Assembly (NCBI GenBank): GCA_902619745.1
Contig: CACNFL010000011.1
Coordinates: 1 to 39,868, forward strand
Length of the DNA stretch: 39,868 nt
Reading direction: 5' to 3'
Source of the DNA: an uncultured Pelagibacteraceae bacterium
GTDB taxonomy: Bacteria > Pseudomonadota > Alphaproteobacteria > Pelagibacterales > Pelagibacteraceae
Shown: positions 26,022-34,265 of the stretch, piece after piece
How the letters are laid out: each line of letters opens with the position of its first letter
Numbering within the stretch: the stretch's first letter is position 1
Translations under genes and position numbers: made by a program
Notes under the pieces: generated by a model
What the model was told of the DNA's origin: nothing
The model's database searches: none
Seen by the model: the letters and a program-made list of their open reading frames with translations, nothing else

Positions 26022-26027
26022 TAATTA

Positions 26028-27266
26028 ATGAAAATTGCTGTTGTTGGTTCAGGTATTTCCGGATTAAGTGCTGCTTATTATTTATCTAAAAAACATCATG
26101 TAGATCTTTTCGAGCGAGAAGACCATTTTGGTGGACACTCTCATACAATAGATTTGATTTTTGATGAAAAAAAAGTTTCAGTAGATATTGGTTTCATTGT
26201 TTTTAATTTTCAAACTTATCCAAATTTAATTAATTTTTTTAAGGAAAATGATATTCAAATTGAAAAAAGTAATATGTCTTTTTCAGTTTCAGTAGATAAT
26301 ACAAACTTTGAATATTGTGGAAAAGGATTGAGTGGAATTTTCTCTAATAAATCAAATTTGTTTAACATAGAGTTCTTAAAAATGTTTTTTGATATCATTA
26401 AATTTTATAAAAAAAGTGATCAAGTAAACATATCCAATGATAAAATTACTTTAGGTGAATATTTAAAAATTAATAAATTATCAAAAACATTTGTTGATTA
26501 TCATATAATACCAATGGTATCTGCAATTTGGTCTATGCCTCCTTATGAAGCGAGCAAGATGCCGATTGGTTTCTTTCTTAGATTTTTCCAAAATCATGGT
26601 TTGTTTAAATTGAAAAATAGACCGCAGTGGTACACAGTAACCAATAGAAGTAGAACTTATGTTAATAAAATACTTTCCCAAATAAGTGGTGAACACTATA
26701 AAAATTACAAAGTTACAAGAGTTAAACGAAAATCATCAGGATTAGACCTGTACTATGGTGGAGAAAGCGAATTTTTTGATTATGATAAAGTGGTTTTGGC
26801 AACACATGCTGATGAAGCTTTAAAGTTAATTGAAAATCCAACTGAAGATGAGAAAAATATTCTTTCAAATTTTAGCTATAAAGAAAATATAGCTTACATA
26901 CATACAGATCAGCGAGCCATGCCAAAAAATAAAAAAGCTTGGTCTTCTTGGAATTCATCAATAGATGACAAGAATTTAGAGAAAAATTCAATAAGCTACT
27001 GGTTAAATTTATTACAAAATTTAAAGTGTGATGAAAATATTTTCTTAACACTAAATCCTTACTTCAATATTGATGAGAAAAAAATATTGAGAAAAGTAAA
27101 ATTTACACATCCATATTACGATCAAAAAGCATTAGATGCTCAATCAGAGCTTATTAAAATACAAAATCAAAAAGATTTACTTTTTTGTGGCAGTTATTTT
27201 GGTTACGGATTTCATGAAGATGGAATAAAATCATCTATTGAAATGCTGAAAAACCTTAATGATTAG
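26028..27266 (+). CDS. FAD-dependent oxidoreductase / amine-oxidase-like protein of fatty-acid-modification clusters (COG2907 type)
   Basis: 412 residues. The N-terminal FAD dinucleotide-binding motif is VVGSGISGLSAAYYLSK (5-21), followed by the second glycine cluster in FGGHSHT and then VDIGFIVFN. SYFGYGFHEDGIKSSIEML near the C-terminus closes the FAD site. The family regularly sits beside DUF1365 and CFA-like methyltransferase genes in Proteobacteria, as it does here. A desaturase or oxidase acting on membrane fatty acids is the likely role. In Rhodobacter, related clusters take part in methylated furan fatty acid synthesis (from memory). It overlaps the next gene by 8 bases. Confidence 0.85.
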   Translation: MKIAVVGSGISGLSAAYYLSKKHHVDLFEREDHFGGHSHTIDLIFDEKKVSVDIGFIVFNFQTYPNLINFFKENDIQIEKSNMSFSVSVDNTNFEYCGKGLSGIFSNKSNLFNIEFLKMFFDIIKFYKKSDQVNISNDKITLGEYLKINKLSKTFVDYHIIPMVSAIWSMPPYEASKMPIGFFLRFFQNHGLFKLKNRPQWYTVTNRSRTYVNKILSQISGEHYKNYKVTRVKRKSSGLDLYYGGESEFFDYDKVVLATHADEALKLIENPTEDEKNILSNFSYKENIAYIHTDQRAMPKNKKAWSSWNSSIDDKNLEKNSISYWLNLLQNLKCDENIFLTLNPYFNIDEKKILRKVKFTHPYYDQKALDAQSELIKIQNQKDLLFCGSYFGYGFHEDGIKSSIEMLKNLND

Positions 27267-28023
27267 TTCTTGTATATATAATGGAAATGTAATCCATAAG
27301 AGATTTAAACCGAAAGAACATTTTTTTAAATATAAAGTATTTTCATTATTTTTAGATCTATCAGAGCTAAATGAGCTTAATGATAAATTAAAATTTTTTT
27401 CATTAAATAAATTTAATCTTATTAGTTTTTATGAGAAAGATCATGGTGATCGTGATGGGTCATCTCTTTTTGAATGGGTAAAAAAAAATCTAATTAATAA
27501 CGAAATCAGTACAGACAATATAAAAGTTAAACTTTTATGCTATCCAAGAATATTTGGTTATGTTTTTAATCCACTAAGTATTTTTTTTGTATATGATAGA
27601 AATGATAATTTAATTTCTATTTTGTATGAAGTTAAGAATACATTTGGTGAGCAACACACATATGTTTTTAAAGTGGAGGGACAAAATAAATTAATTCAAA
27701 ATAATTGCTCAAAGAAATTTCATGTTTCACCATTTATTGAAATGAATTGTAATTATTTTTTTAGGATATTAAACCCAGAGCAGAAGTTGTCAGTTGTAAT
27801 AGATCAATACGATCAAGAAGGAAAAATTCTTTTCGCATCTCAAGATGGTGAAAGATCTGATTTGACAAGTAAAAACTTAATGAATTCTTATCTTAAACAC
27901 CCCTTAATGACATTTAAAATTATCTCTGCGATACATTTTGAAGCGTTTAAATTGTGGATTAAAGGAATTAAATTTATTAAGAAAAAATTTAAAATTAAAA
28001 ATAATATAACAGTAGAAAATTAA
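27259..28023 (+). CDS. DUF1365 family protein
   Basis: 254 residues. Family marks: CIYNGNVIHKRFKPKEHFFK at the N-terminus, LLCYPRIFGYVFNPLSIFFV near residues 94-113, EVKNTFGEQHTYVF, and KKFHVSPFIEMN with the pattern HVSPF. It is mostly soluble, with amphipathic ends. DUF1365 proteins occur almost always between the FAD enzyme and the CFA-like methyltransferase, so a joint role in fatty acid modification is inferred. The reaction is not known to me. It overlaps both neighbours (8 bases and 1 base). Confidence 0.88.
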   Translation: MISSCIYNGNVIHKRFKPKEHFFKYKVFSLFLDLSELNELNDKLKFFSLNKFNLISFYEKDHGDRDGSSLFEWVKKNLINNEISTDNIKVKLLCYPRIFGYVFNPLSIFFVYDRNDNLISILYEVKNTFGEQHTYVFKVEGQNKLIQNNCSKKFHVSPFIEMNCNYFFRILNPEQKLSVVIDQYDQEGKILFASQDGERSDLTSKNLMNSYLKHPLMTFKIISAIHFEAFKLWIKGIKFIKKKFKIKNNITVEN

Positions 28024-29201
28024 TGTTTTTAAATAACACTGCAGATAAATTAGTTTTTAAATTTCTTAATAAAATAAATAATGGTTATCTAGAGCTTACT
28101 ACACATAACGGAAAAGTTTTAAAGTTTGGAAATCGAAATGAAAAATTGCATGCAAATATTTCAATCAAAAAACCAAATTTTAATTATAATTTAATTAGAG
28201 GTGGTAGTATTGGATTTGCTGAAAGCTACATGAGAGGTGAATTTGAAACTGACAACTTATCAAGTTTAATTGAATTAACTGCAAGAAATATAGAAGTCAT
28301 ATATAAATTTTCTGGCCTTCTCGATTTTCCAATAATTAATTTTGTAAAAAATAAGATAATCAAAAATACTAAAAGTAGAAGCAAAGAAAATATTGCCAAA
28401 CATTATGATCTTGGGAATGATTTTTTTTCTCTTTGGTTAGATGACACACTTACTTATTCTAGTGCTATTTTTGATGATAAATCGAAAAATCTTTCTGACG
28501 CTCAAAATAATAAATATCAAAAATTAATTGATCTAATTAAACCAAATAATGGTGACAAAGTTTTAGAAATAGGATGTGGTTGGGGAGGTTTTGCTGAATA
28601 TTTAGGTAAAAAATATGATGTTAAACTTGACTGTATTACAATATCAAAAAAACAATTTGAATACGCAAAAGAAAGAATTTTTAATTGTGGTTTAAATGAA
28701 AAAGTAAATATTGAAATAAAGGATTACAGAGATCTTAAAAGTAAATACAATTCTATTGCCTCTATAGAGATGATCGAGGCTGTTGGTCAAAATTATTTAG
28801 AGGGTTATTTTAAAACTATTAAAACCAACTTATCTGATGGTGGTAAAGCAGCTATTCAAGCAATTACTATCGATGATAGATTGTTTGATAGATACAAAAA
28901 TAAACAAGATTTTATTCAAAAATATATTTTTCCTGGTGGTTTTTTACCTAATAAAAATAGCATTAATCGTTATGTTTCTGATAACGGTTTGACTATAAAT
29001 TCATATATTTCTTATGCTGATCATTATGCAAATACATTAGCTATATGGAGAAATGAGTTTTTAAAAAAATGGGATTTAATAAAAAATCAAGGCTTTGACT
29101 TAACATTTAAAAGAATGTGGGAATTTTATCTTTCTTATTGTGAAGCTGGATTTAAGTCAAAAAATATTGATCTGATACAATTTTCAATGCAAAACAAATA
29201 A
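28023..29201 (+). CDS. CFA-synthase-family SAM-dependent fatty acid methyltransferase
   Basis: 392 residues, against about 380-420 in the family. An N-terminal lipid-binding-like region is followed by the class I methyltransferase domain: NIAKHYDLGNDFFSLWLDDT and LTYSSAIF, the SAM site VLEIGCGWGGFAEYL, and later FIQKYIFPGGFLPN. It adds a one-carbon unit from SAM to the double bond of membrane phospholipid acyl chains. Where true cyclopropane synthases have a Glu-His pair (FEHVG), this protein reads EMIEAVGQ (249-256), with alanine at 253. That suggests the branch that makes methylated rather than cyclopropane chains. It lies 5 bases before the DUF3833 lipoprotein gene. Confidence 0.9.
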   Translation: MFLNNTADKLVFKFLNKINNGYLELTTHNGKVLKFGNRNEKLHANISIKKPNFNYNLIRGGSIGFAESYMRGEFETDNLSSLIELTARNIEVIYKFSGLLDFPIINFVKNKIIKNTKSRSKENIAKHYDLGNDFFSLWLDDTLTYSSAIFDDKSKNLSDAQNNKYQKLIDLIKPNNGDKVLEIGCGWGGFAEYLGKKYDVKLDCITISKKQFEYAKERIFNCGLNEKVNIEIKDYRDLKSKYNSIASIEMIEAVGQNYLEGYFKTIKTNLSDGGKAAIQAITIDDRLFDRYKNKQDFIQKYIFPGGFLPNKNSINRYVSDNGLTINSYISYADHYANTLAIWRNEFLKKWDLIKNQGFDLTFKRMWEFYLSYCEAGFKSKNIDLIQFSMQNK

Positions 29202-29206
29202 AAATA

Positions 29207-29767
29207 ATGGAGATGTTTATGCGACATATAAAAATAATTAAGTCAATTTCATTGATAATTTCATTATTCTTAATTACAAGTTGCTCAAATAATAGCGCTA
29301 TGAAACCAGAAGACTTTAAAAACAAAGAGCCAAGATTAATTATTGAGGAATACTTATCTGGAAATGTTAAGGCTTGGGGTGTTCTACAAAATAGATCAGG
29401 AAAAGTTACAAGACAATTTTCTGCAGATTTAAATGGAACCTGGGATGGAAAGCAATTAATTCTTAAAGAAAAATTTAATTGGGATGATGGTGAAGTTCAA
29501 GACCGAGAATGGAAAATAAATAAAATTGATGAGCACAATTATGAAGGAACAGCAGGAGATGTTGTAGGTAAAGCAATAGGATATTCTTATGGACCTGCGT
29601 TTAAATTTGAATATGTTTTATTAGTTCCAGTTAAAGGTAAAGAATTAAAAATAACTTTCGATGATTGGATTTTTAAACAGGATGATAGAGTTGCAATTAA
29701 TAGAGCAACAATGACTAAATTTGGTTTTAAAGTAGCTGAATTGACAGTTGTATTTGTAAAAGATTAA
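29207..29767 (+). CDS. DUF3833 family lipoprotein
   Basis: 186 residues from ATG 29207. ATG 29219 (MRHIK) has a better spaced GGAG and may be the true start. The lipoprotein signal ends LITSCS, with the lipidated cysteine at residue 26 of the longer form. The mature domain reads as a lipocalin-like beta barrel (RQFSADLNGTWDGKQLILKE, then DREWKINKID, WIFKQDDRVAINRATMTKFG). DUF3833 genes are regular companions of CFA/DUF1365 clusters. Inferred role: binds or moves modified lipids at the outer membrane or periplasm. The stop abuts that of the convergent SDR gene. Confidence 0.85.
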   Translation: MEMFMRHIKIIKSISLIISLFLITSCSNNSAMKPEDFKNKEPRLIIEEYLSGNVKAWGVLQNRSGKVTRQFSADLNGTWDGKQLILKEKFNWDDGEVQDREWKINKIDEHNYEGTAGDVVGKAIGYSYGPAFKFEYVLLVPVKGKELKITFDDWIFKQDDRVAINRATMTKFGFKVAELTVVFVKD

Positions 29768-30526
29768 TTATTTTTTTTGATATTTCGTTAGTTTTCCAAC
29801 TAAACCAAAATAAATTTTACTCGGTAAAAAACTTAATAGTTTTAATGTAATTGTAAGTGATTTTGGAAAATGAATTTCAAATATATTTTTGTTAACTAAA
29901 CCCTCATAAATTTGATCTGCAGCATACTCAGGAGTTTTTAAAAAAGGCATTTTAAAATCATTTTTATCTGTCATTGGTGTTTTAATAAATCCAGGAGACA
30001 CTAAACAAACACGTACATTGTATCTTTTAAAATCAAAGTACAAACTTTCAGCTAAGTTATTTAATGCAGATTTAGATGGTCCATATCCAGTTGAATTAGG
30101 TAACCCCCTATATCCTGCAATTGAAGAAACAATAGTAATTATTCCGTTTTTTTTATCTCTAAAGTATTGTTCAACTGCTTTAATGCTATTCACAGTTCCA
30201 AAAAAATTTACTTTAAAGACATCTTCCATTTGTTCGACATCTATATCTTTTTCTTTTTTGGGATCCCATGTTCCAGTTGAAAAAAAACAAATATCTACAT
30301 TTTCATATTTGTTTTTAATTTCATTAAATACTTCTTTGCACTTTTCTTTATTTGTTACGTCTAAAGGAAAACTTGAAATATTTTCATAAGAATTTGAAAG
30401 CTCATTTAGTAATTCAGTTCTTCTTGCAGATACAGCAACATTCCATCCCTTACTTGCAAACTTAATTGCTAAAGCTTTTCCAATACCAGTACTACCACCT
30501 GTAATCCAAATAGTTTTTTTAGTCAT
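29768..30526 (-). CDS. Short-chain dehydrogenase/reductase
   Basis: 252 residues. The Rossmann motif is TGGSTGIGKALA (9-20), the structural segment is near residues 82-88, and the catalytic Ser and Tyr-Lys lie in IVSSIAGYRGLP and YGPSKSAL. FIKTPMT follows the active site. The substrate is unknown. Similar SDR genes accompany FAD-enzyme/DUF1365/CFA clusters, so a lipid carbonyl substrate is possible. It runs opposite to the cluster, converging on the DUF3833 gene with no gap and diverging from tspO with 8 bases between starts. Confidence 0.88.
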   Translation of the reverse strand: MTKKTIWITGGSTGIGKALAIKFASKGWNVAVSARRTELLNELSNSYENISSFPLDVTNKEKCKEVFNEIKNKYENVDICFFSTGTWDPKKEKDIDVEQMEDVFKVNFFGTVNSIKAVEQYFRDKKNGIITIVSSIAGYRGLPNSTGYGPSKSALNNLAESLYFDFKRYNVRVCLVSPGFIKTPMTDKNDFKMPFLKTPEYAADQIYEGLVNKNIFEIHFPKSLTITLKLLSFLPSKIYFGLVGKLTKYQKK

Positions 30527-30534
30527 TTTTTGTT

Positions 30535-31017
30535 ATGTATATATCTAACATGTTTAAAAATAAATTTTTAACATTTATATTGTTTCTTGCTATTACATTC
30601 TCTGCTTCATTGATTGGCGGTTTAGCCACTGTTACTTTTAAAGAGCCATGGTACTCATTACTAAACAAACCAACATTTAATCCACCAGATTGGATATTCG
30701 GACCTGTTTGGACCACCTTGTATACATTGATGACAGTTGCAATATGGCTTTTTTGGCATACAAAAAATAGAGATATGAATACTGTTTATATTTATTTTAT
30801 CCATTTAGTATTCAATACAACTTGGAGTGTAGTTTTTTTTGTTTTTCACAACATGGTTTTGGCTCTTTTAGTATTAATCATACTAATGGGATTGATAATC
30901 AATCTTATTTTAAGGTTTAAACGCGTCAAGATGTTGAGCGCCTATCTAATGATTCCATATTTACTTTGGAGCAGCTTTGCACTAATTCTGAATACAAGTT
31001 TAATTATATTAAATTAG
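30535..31017 (+). CDS. tspO: TspO/MBR family tryptophan-rich sensory protein
   Basis: 160 residues with five membrane helices. Family motifs: EPWYSLLNKPTFNPPDWIFG and PVWTTLYTLM, FNTTWSVVFF, and PYLLWSSFALILN at the end. TspO binds porphyrins and, in Rhodobacter, modulates oxygen- and light-related gene expression. ATG 30535 is used; Met6 at 30550 is an alternative. The starts of tspO and the SDR are 8 bases apart, so their promoters must overlap the opposite coding regions. Confidence 0.94.
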   Translation: MYISNMFKNKFLTFILFLAITFSASLIGGLATVTFKEPWYSLLNKPTFNPPDWIFGPVWTTLYTLMTVAIWLFWHTKNRDMNTVYIYFIHLVFNTTWSVVFFVFHNMVLALLVLIILMGLIINLILRFKRVKMLSAYLMIPYLLWSSFALILNTSLIILN

Positions 31018-31019
31018 AT

Positions 31020-32123
31020 ATGGATGATGTTGTAGTAATTGGTGGCGGAATAATAGGAGCGGCAACTGCTTATTTTTTATCTAAAGAAGGTAGAAAAGTA
31101 AAAGTTATTGAAAGAGATCCTACTTATAAAACAGCTTCATTCCCATTATCTCTAGGTGGTTTTAGAAGACAATTTTTCCAAAAAGAAAACATTTTATTAG
31201 GAAAATTTGCAAGAGAATTTATTTTTCAAATACCAGAATTATTAAAAACAGAAAAAAATCCTAATCCAACAGCTAGTATGGTAACCAATGGATATCTTTT
31301 AATGTTTGGTCCTGAACATGCTGAAGAACAATATAGAGCATTAGAAAATCATAAAGAATGTGATGCAGGAACAAAAAATATTAAAGGGTCAGAATTATCT
31401 AAGGTTTTCCCTTATGTAAATAGTGATGGGATAGAGACAGCAACTTATACGGACAATCAAAGCGAGGGATGGATTGATCCATTTATGTTTCATAGCGCTC
31501 TTAAAAGTAAAGCAATAGAGCTTGGAGCAGAATTTATTAAAGGTGAAGTAAAAAGTATTTCTGAAATAAATGCCAAAACAATTATTTCTGCAGCTGGTTG
31601 TTGGACTAAAGAATTGTTAGAAGATATTCCTGTTGTTCCTCAAAAGCATACTGTGTTTAGAGTAAAATGCCCAACATATATAAAAGAGATGCCACTAAGT
31701 GGAGACTTAACAACCGGTGTTTATTGGAGACCAGAAGGAGGGGAATATTTAGCAGGATCACCTATTTCAGTATTTGATGCAGATGATTTGGAACCAGCTT
31801 GGAATGATTTTGAGGAATTAGTTTGGCCAGCACTTGCTAAGAGAATACCAGCCTTTGAAGAATTAAAATTAACTGGTGGATGGGCAGGTTACTATGATTG
31901 TAATAGATTAGACAATAATGCAGTTGTTGGTAAGCATCCAAAATATGAGAACGTTTACATGGCATCTGGATTTACAGGTAGAGGGTTGATGCAAGCACCA
32001 GGTATTGGAAGAGCTTTGACAGAGTTAATTACAACAGGATCTTATCAAACAATTGATATAAGTGATTTTGCTGTAGAGAGGGTATTGGGTAAAAATGCAA
32101 GACCTGAGCCATATGTGTTATAA
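31020..32123 (+). CDS. DAO-family FAD-dependent oxidoreductase (sarcosine/dimethylglycine oxidase-like, FOXRED1-like)
   Basis: 367 residues from ATG 31020 (MDDVVVIGGG). A longer in-frame start at 30966 would lie inside tspO and adds an unconserved stretch. The FAD motif is VVVIGGGIIGAATAYFLSKE. Typical DAO blocks are SLGGFRRQF, GYLLMFGPEHAEEQYRALEN, TDNQSEGWIDPFMF, AAGCWTKELL, and GFTGRGLMQAPGIGRALTEL at the C-terminus. It probably oxidises an N-methylated or secondary amino acid; the substrate is not evident. It starts 2 bases after the tspO stop. A methylated-glycine substrate would suit the nearby one-carbon genes, but this is inference. Confidence 0.88.
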   Translation: MDDVVVIGGGIIGAATAYFLSKEGRKVKVIERDPTYKTASFPLSLGGFRRQFFQKENILLGKFAREFIFQIPELLKTEKNPNPTASMVTNGYLLMFGPEHAEEQYRALENHKECDAGTKNIKGSELSKVFPYVNSDGIETATYTDNQSEGWIDPFMFHSALKSKAIELGAEFIKGEVKSISEINAKTIISAAGCWTKELLEDIPVVPQKHTVFRVKCPTYIKEMPLSGDLTTGVYWRPEGGEYLAGSPISVFDADDLEPAWNDFEELVWPALAKRIPAFEELKLTGGWAGYYDCNRLDNNAVVGKHPKYENVYMASGFTGRGLMQAPGIGRALTELITTGSYQTIDISDFAVERVLGKNARPEPYVL

Positions 32124-32138
32124 ATATTAAAAAAATAA

Positions 32139-32810
32139 ATGAAAATAAAGTTGATATTTATATTAGCTTTATTTTTTTTCTCATTAATTTTATTTAATAA
32201 AAAAGTTATTCAATTTGTTTTTGAAACAAAACTATCACAATGGACAGAATATAATACTAAGTTAATAATAACTAAATTTGATTTTTTTTCAGGTAAAATA
32301 AAAATTAAAGATATAAGTCTTAAAAATAAACCAAGTTTTTTTTATCAAAATTTATTCGAGGCTAATCAGATTAATATTTCTATAGAGCCAAATACATATT
32401 TTAATGAATTAGTAATAATAAAAAATCTTGAATTAAAAGGGTCAAAATTTTTTTTTGAAATTAAAAATCTTAAAAAAGATGAGATTAAAGACAATTTAAA
32501 TCTGATTGATAGATTAAAAAAAAACAAAAATCCTAAAATATATCCAAAAAAAAATAAGGACAAAAATTTTGTTATTAATAATTTAAATATTAGCAATGCA
32601 ATTGCGTTTATAAAGTATGAGAAATATGACGAAAATATTATTATACCCTTATCCGATATGAGTTTTAGTAAAGTTGGTAATTCAGGACACTCCGATCCTG
32701 AATTTCAGCATTATAAAAATGTTATGAAAATTATTTTGACTAATATTTTTTTTAAAATTCAAGATGAAAATTTAAGAGAACTAATTAAAGAAAAATATAT
32801 AGAAAGATAA
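32139..32810 (+). CDS. Membrane-anchored protein of unknown function, AsmA-like layout
   Basis: 223 residues, not recognised with confidence. An N-terminal signal anchor (KLIFILALFFFSLILF) is followed by beta-rich repeats of the form KIKIKDISLKNKPSFFY and NELVIIKNLELKGSKFFFEI. This alternating pattern is seen in the N-terminal part of AsmA-like envelope proteins. A Lys/Asn-rich linker at about 125-145 follows, then VGNSGHSDPEFQHYKNVMK and an amphipathic helix. Probably periplasmic, attached to the inner membrane. It lies 15 bases after the DAO gene and ends 4 bases from the convergent selO. Confidence 0.6.
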   Translation: MKIKLIFILALFFFSLILFNKKVIQFVFETKLSQWTEYNTKLIITKFDFFSGKIKIKDISLKNKPSFFYQNLFEANQINISIEPNTYFNELVIIKNLELKGSKFFFEIKNLKKDEIKDNLNLIDRLKKNKNPKIYPKKNKDKNFVINNLNISNAIAFIKYEKYDENIIIPLSDMSFSKVGNSGHSDPEFQHYKNVMKIILTNIFFKIQDENLRELIKEKYIER

Positions 32811-32814
32811 TATT

Positions 32815-34260
32815 TTAAGTTCCACAAAAAGTTTGATATTTTTTATTGCTCGATGGAGCAGGCGTTTGATATTCTTCAATATTGTTCTGATTGTCATAAG
32901 GATTTTTTAAAATTGCTAATAATTTTTTCATTTTCTCTAAACTTCCTTTGTCTGCTTCAGCTAAAGCTTCCTCTACTTTATGATTTCTAGGAATAACAGT
33001 TGGATTATTTGTTTTCATAAGTTTAGTTTGTTTTTCCTTAGTTGAATTATTTAACTCAGATCTTTTTTTCCAGTCATTTTTCCAATTGATAAAATCATTA
33101 TTTTTATAAATTTCATCTAAATTGACATCCATTAGATTACAAAAAGTATTTGTATAATCTGCTTTATTTTTTTCCATCCAATTAAACAAATCATTAATTA
33201 ATTTTTTATCATTTTTATCCTCACCAAATAGACCAAGCTTATCTCTCATCATATTTAACCACTTATCTTCATAAATATTTTGGAAATTATCTATTAAATC
33301 TGTAGCTAATTTTATTGCAGTATCTTCATCTTTATCAATTAGAGGGATTAAACATTCTGCAAATCTTGCTAAATTCCACTTTGTAATTGGTGGTTGGTTA
33401 GAAAAGGCATATCTTCCAAATTTGTCGATTGAGCTAAATACAGTTTTTGGATCATAATGATCTATAAATGCACAAGGACCGTAATCAATCGTTTCACCTG
33501 AAATTGCCATGTTATCAGTATTCATAACCCCATGAATAAATCCAACTCTCATCCAATTGATTACTAGCTGGCATTGCTTTTCCATTACAAGATTTAACAA
33601 GTCTAATGCTTTTGAATTTGATGTTTTGATTTCTGGATAATGTCTATTTACTGTGTAGTCGACTAAAGTATTTAAATTTTCAATGTTTTGAGTTGCAGCT
33701 ATGTATTGAAATGTTCCAACCCGAAGATGACTTGATGCAACTCTTGTTAATATAGCGCCCTGTAAAAGATTTTCTCTTACAACTTTCTCTCCTGTTTTGA
33801 CTACAGCAAGGCTTCTAGTGGTTGGAATATTTAATGAATGTATCGCTTCGCTGATAATATATTCCCTAAGCATAGGTCCCAGAGCTGCTCTTCCATCACC
33901 ACCTCTAGAAAAAGAAGTTCTTCCTGAACCTTTAAACTGAATATCAAAACGATTTTCATTGTTAACTAAATGTTCGCCCAACAAAACTGCTCTACCATCC
34001 CCTAACATAGTAAAGTGTCCAAATTGATGACCCGCATATGCTTGCGCTATGGTATTAGTTTCTTCTGGTATGGTGTTTCCAGAAAATATTTCTGCTAATT
34101 TTTTTTTGTCTGTTTTTGAAAAATCTAAATTTAAAGTAGATGCTAGTTCCTCATTTAAAATTACTAATTCAGGATCATGAACAGGAGTTGGTTTAATATT
34201 TTCTTTAAAAGTACTTGATAACTTTGAATATGTATTATCAAAATGCCAACCAATGGTCAT
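32815..34260 (-). CDS. selO: Protein adenylyltransferase SelO (YdiU/UPF0061)
   Basis: 481 residues, matching E. coli YdiU (about 478). It is a pseudokinase-fold enzyme that AMPylates proteins, linked to redox stress. Family blocks: AYAGHQFGHFTMLGDGRAVL, FKGSGRTSFSRGGDGRAALG, MLREYIISEAIHSL, and HGVMNTDNMAISGETIDYGP with the metal-binding Asn and Asp. The extreme C-terminus is FCGT, so a cysteine stands where the human protein has selenocysteine. It lies 5 bases after fdsA on the same strand and is probably the last gene of the formate dehydrogenase transcript. Confidence 0.95.
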   Translation of the reverse strand: MTIGWHFDNTYSKLSSTFKENIKPTPVHDPELVILNEELASTLNLDFSKTDKKKLAEIFSGNTIPEETNTIAQAYAGHQFGHFTMLGDGRAVLLGEHLVNNENRFDIQFKGSGRTSFSRGGDGRAALGPMLREYIISEAIHSLNIPTTRSLAVVKTGEKVVRENLLQGAILTRVASSHLRVGTFQYIAATQNIENLNTLVDYTVNRHYPEIKTSNSKALDLLNLVMEKQCQLVINWMRVGFIHGVMNTDNMAISGETIDYGPCAFIDHYDPKTVFSSIDKFGRYAFSNQPPITKWNLARFAECLIPLIDKDEDTAIKLATDLIDNFQNIYEDKWLNMMRDKLGLFGEDKNDKKLINDLFNWMEKNKADYTNTFCNLMDVNLDEIYKNNDFINWKNDWKKRSELNNSTKEKQTKLMKTNNPTVIPRNHKVEEALAEADKGSLEKMKKLLAILKNPYDNQNNIEEYQTPAPSSNKKYQTFCGT

Positions 34261-34265
34261 TTTAA

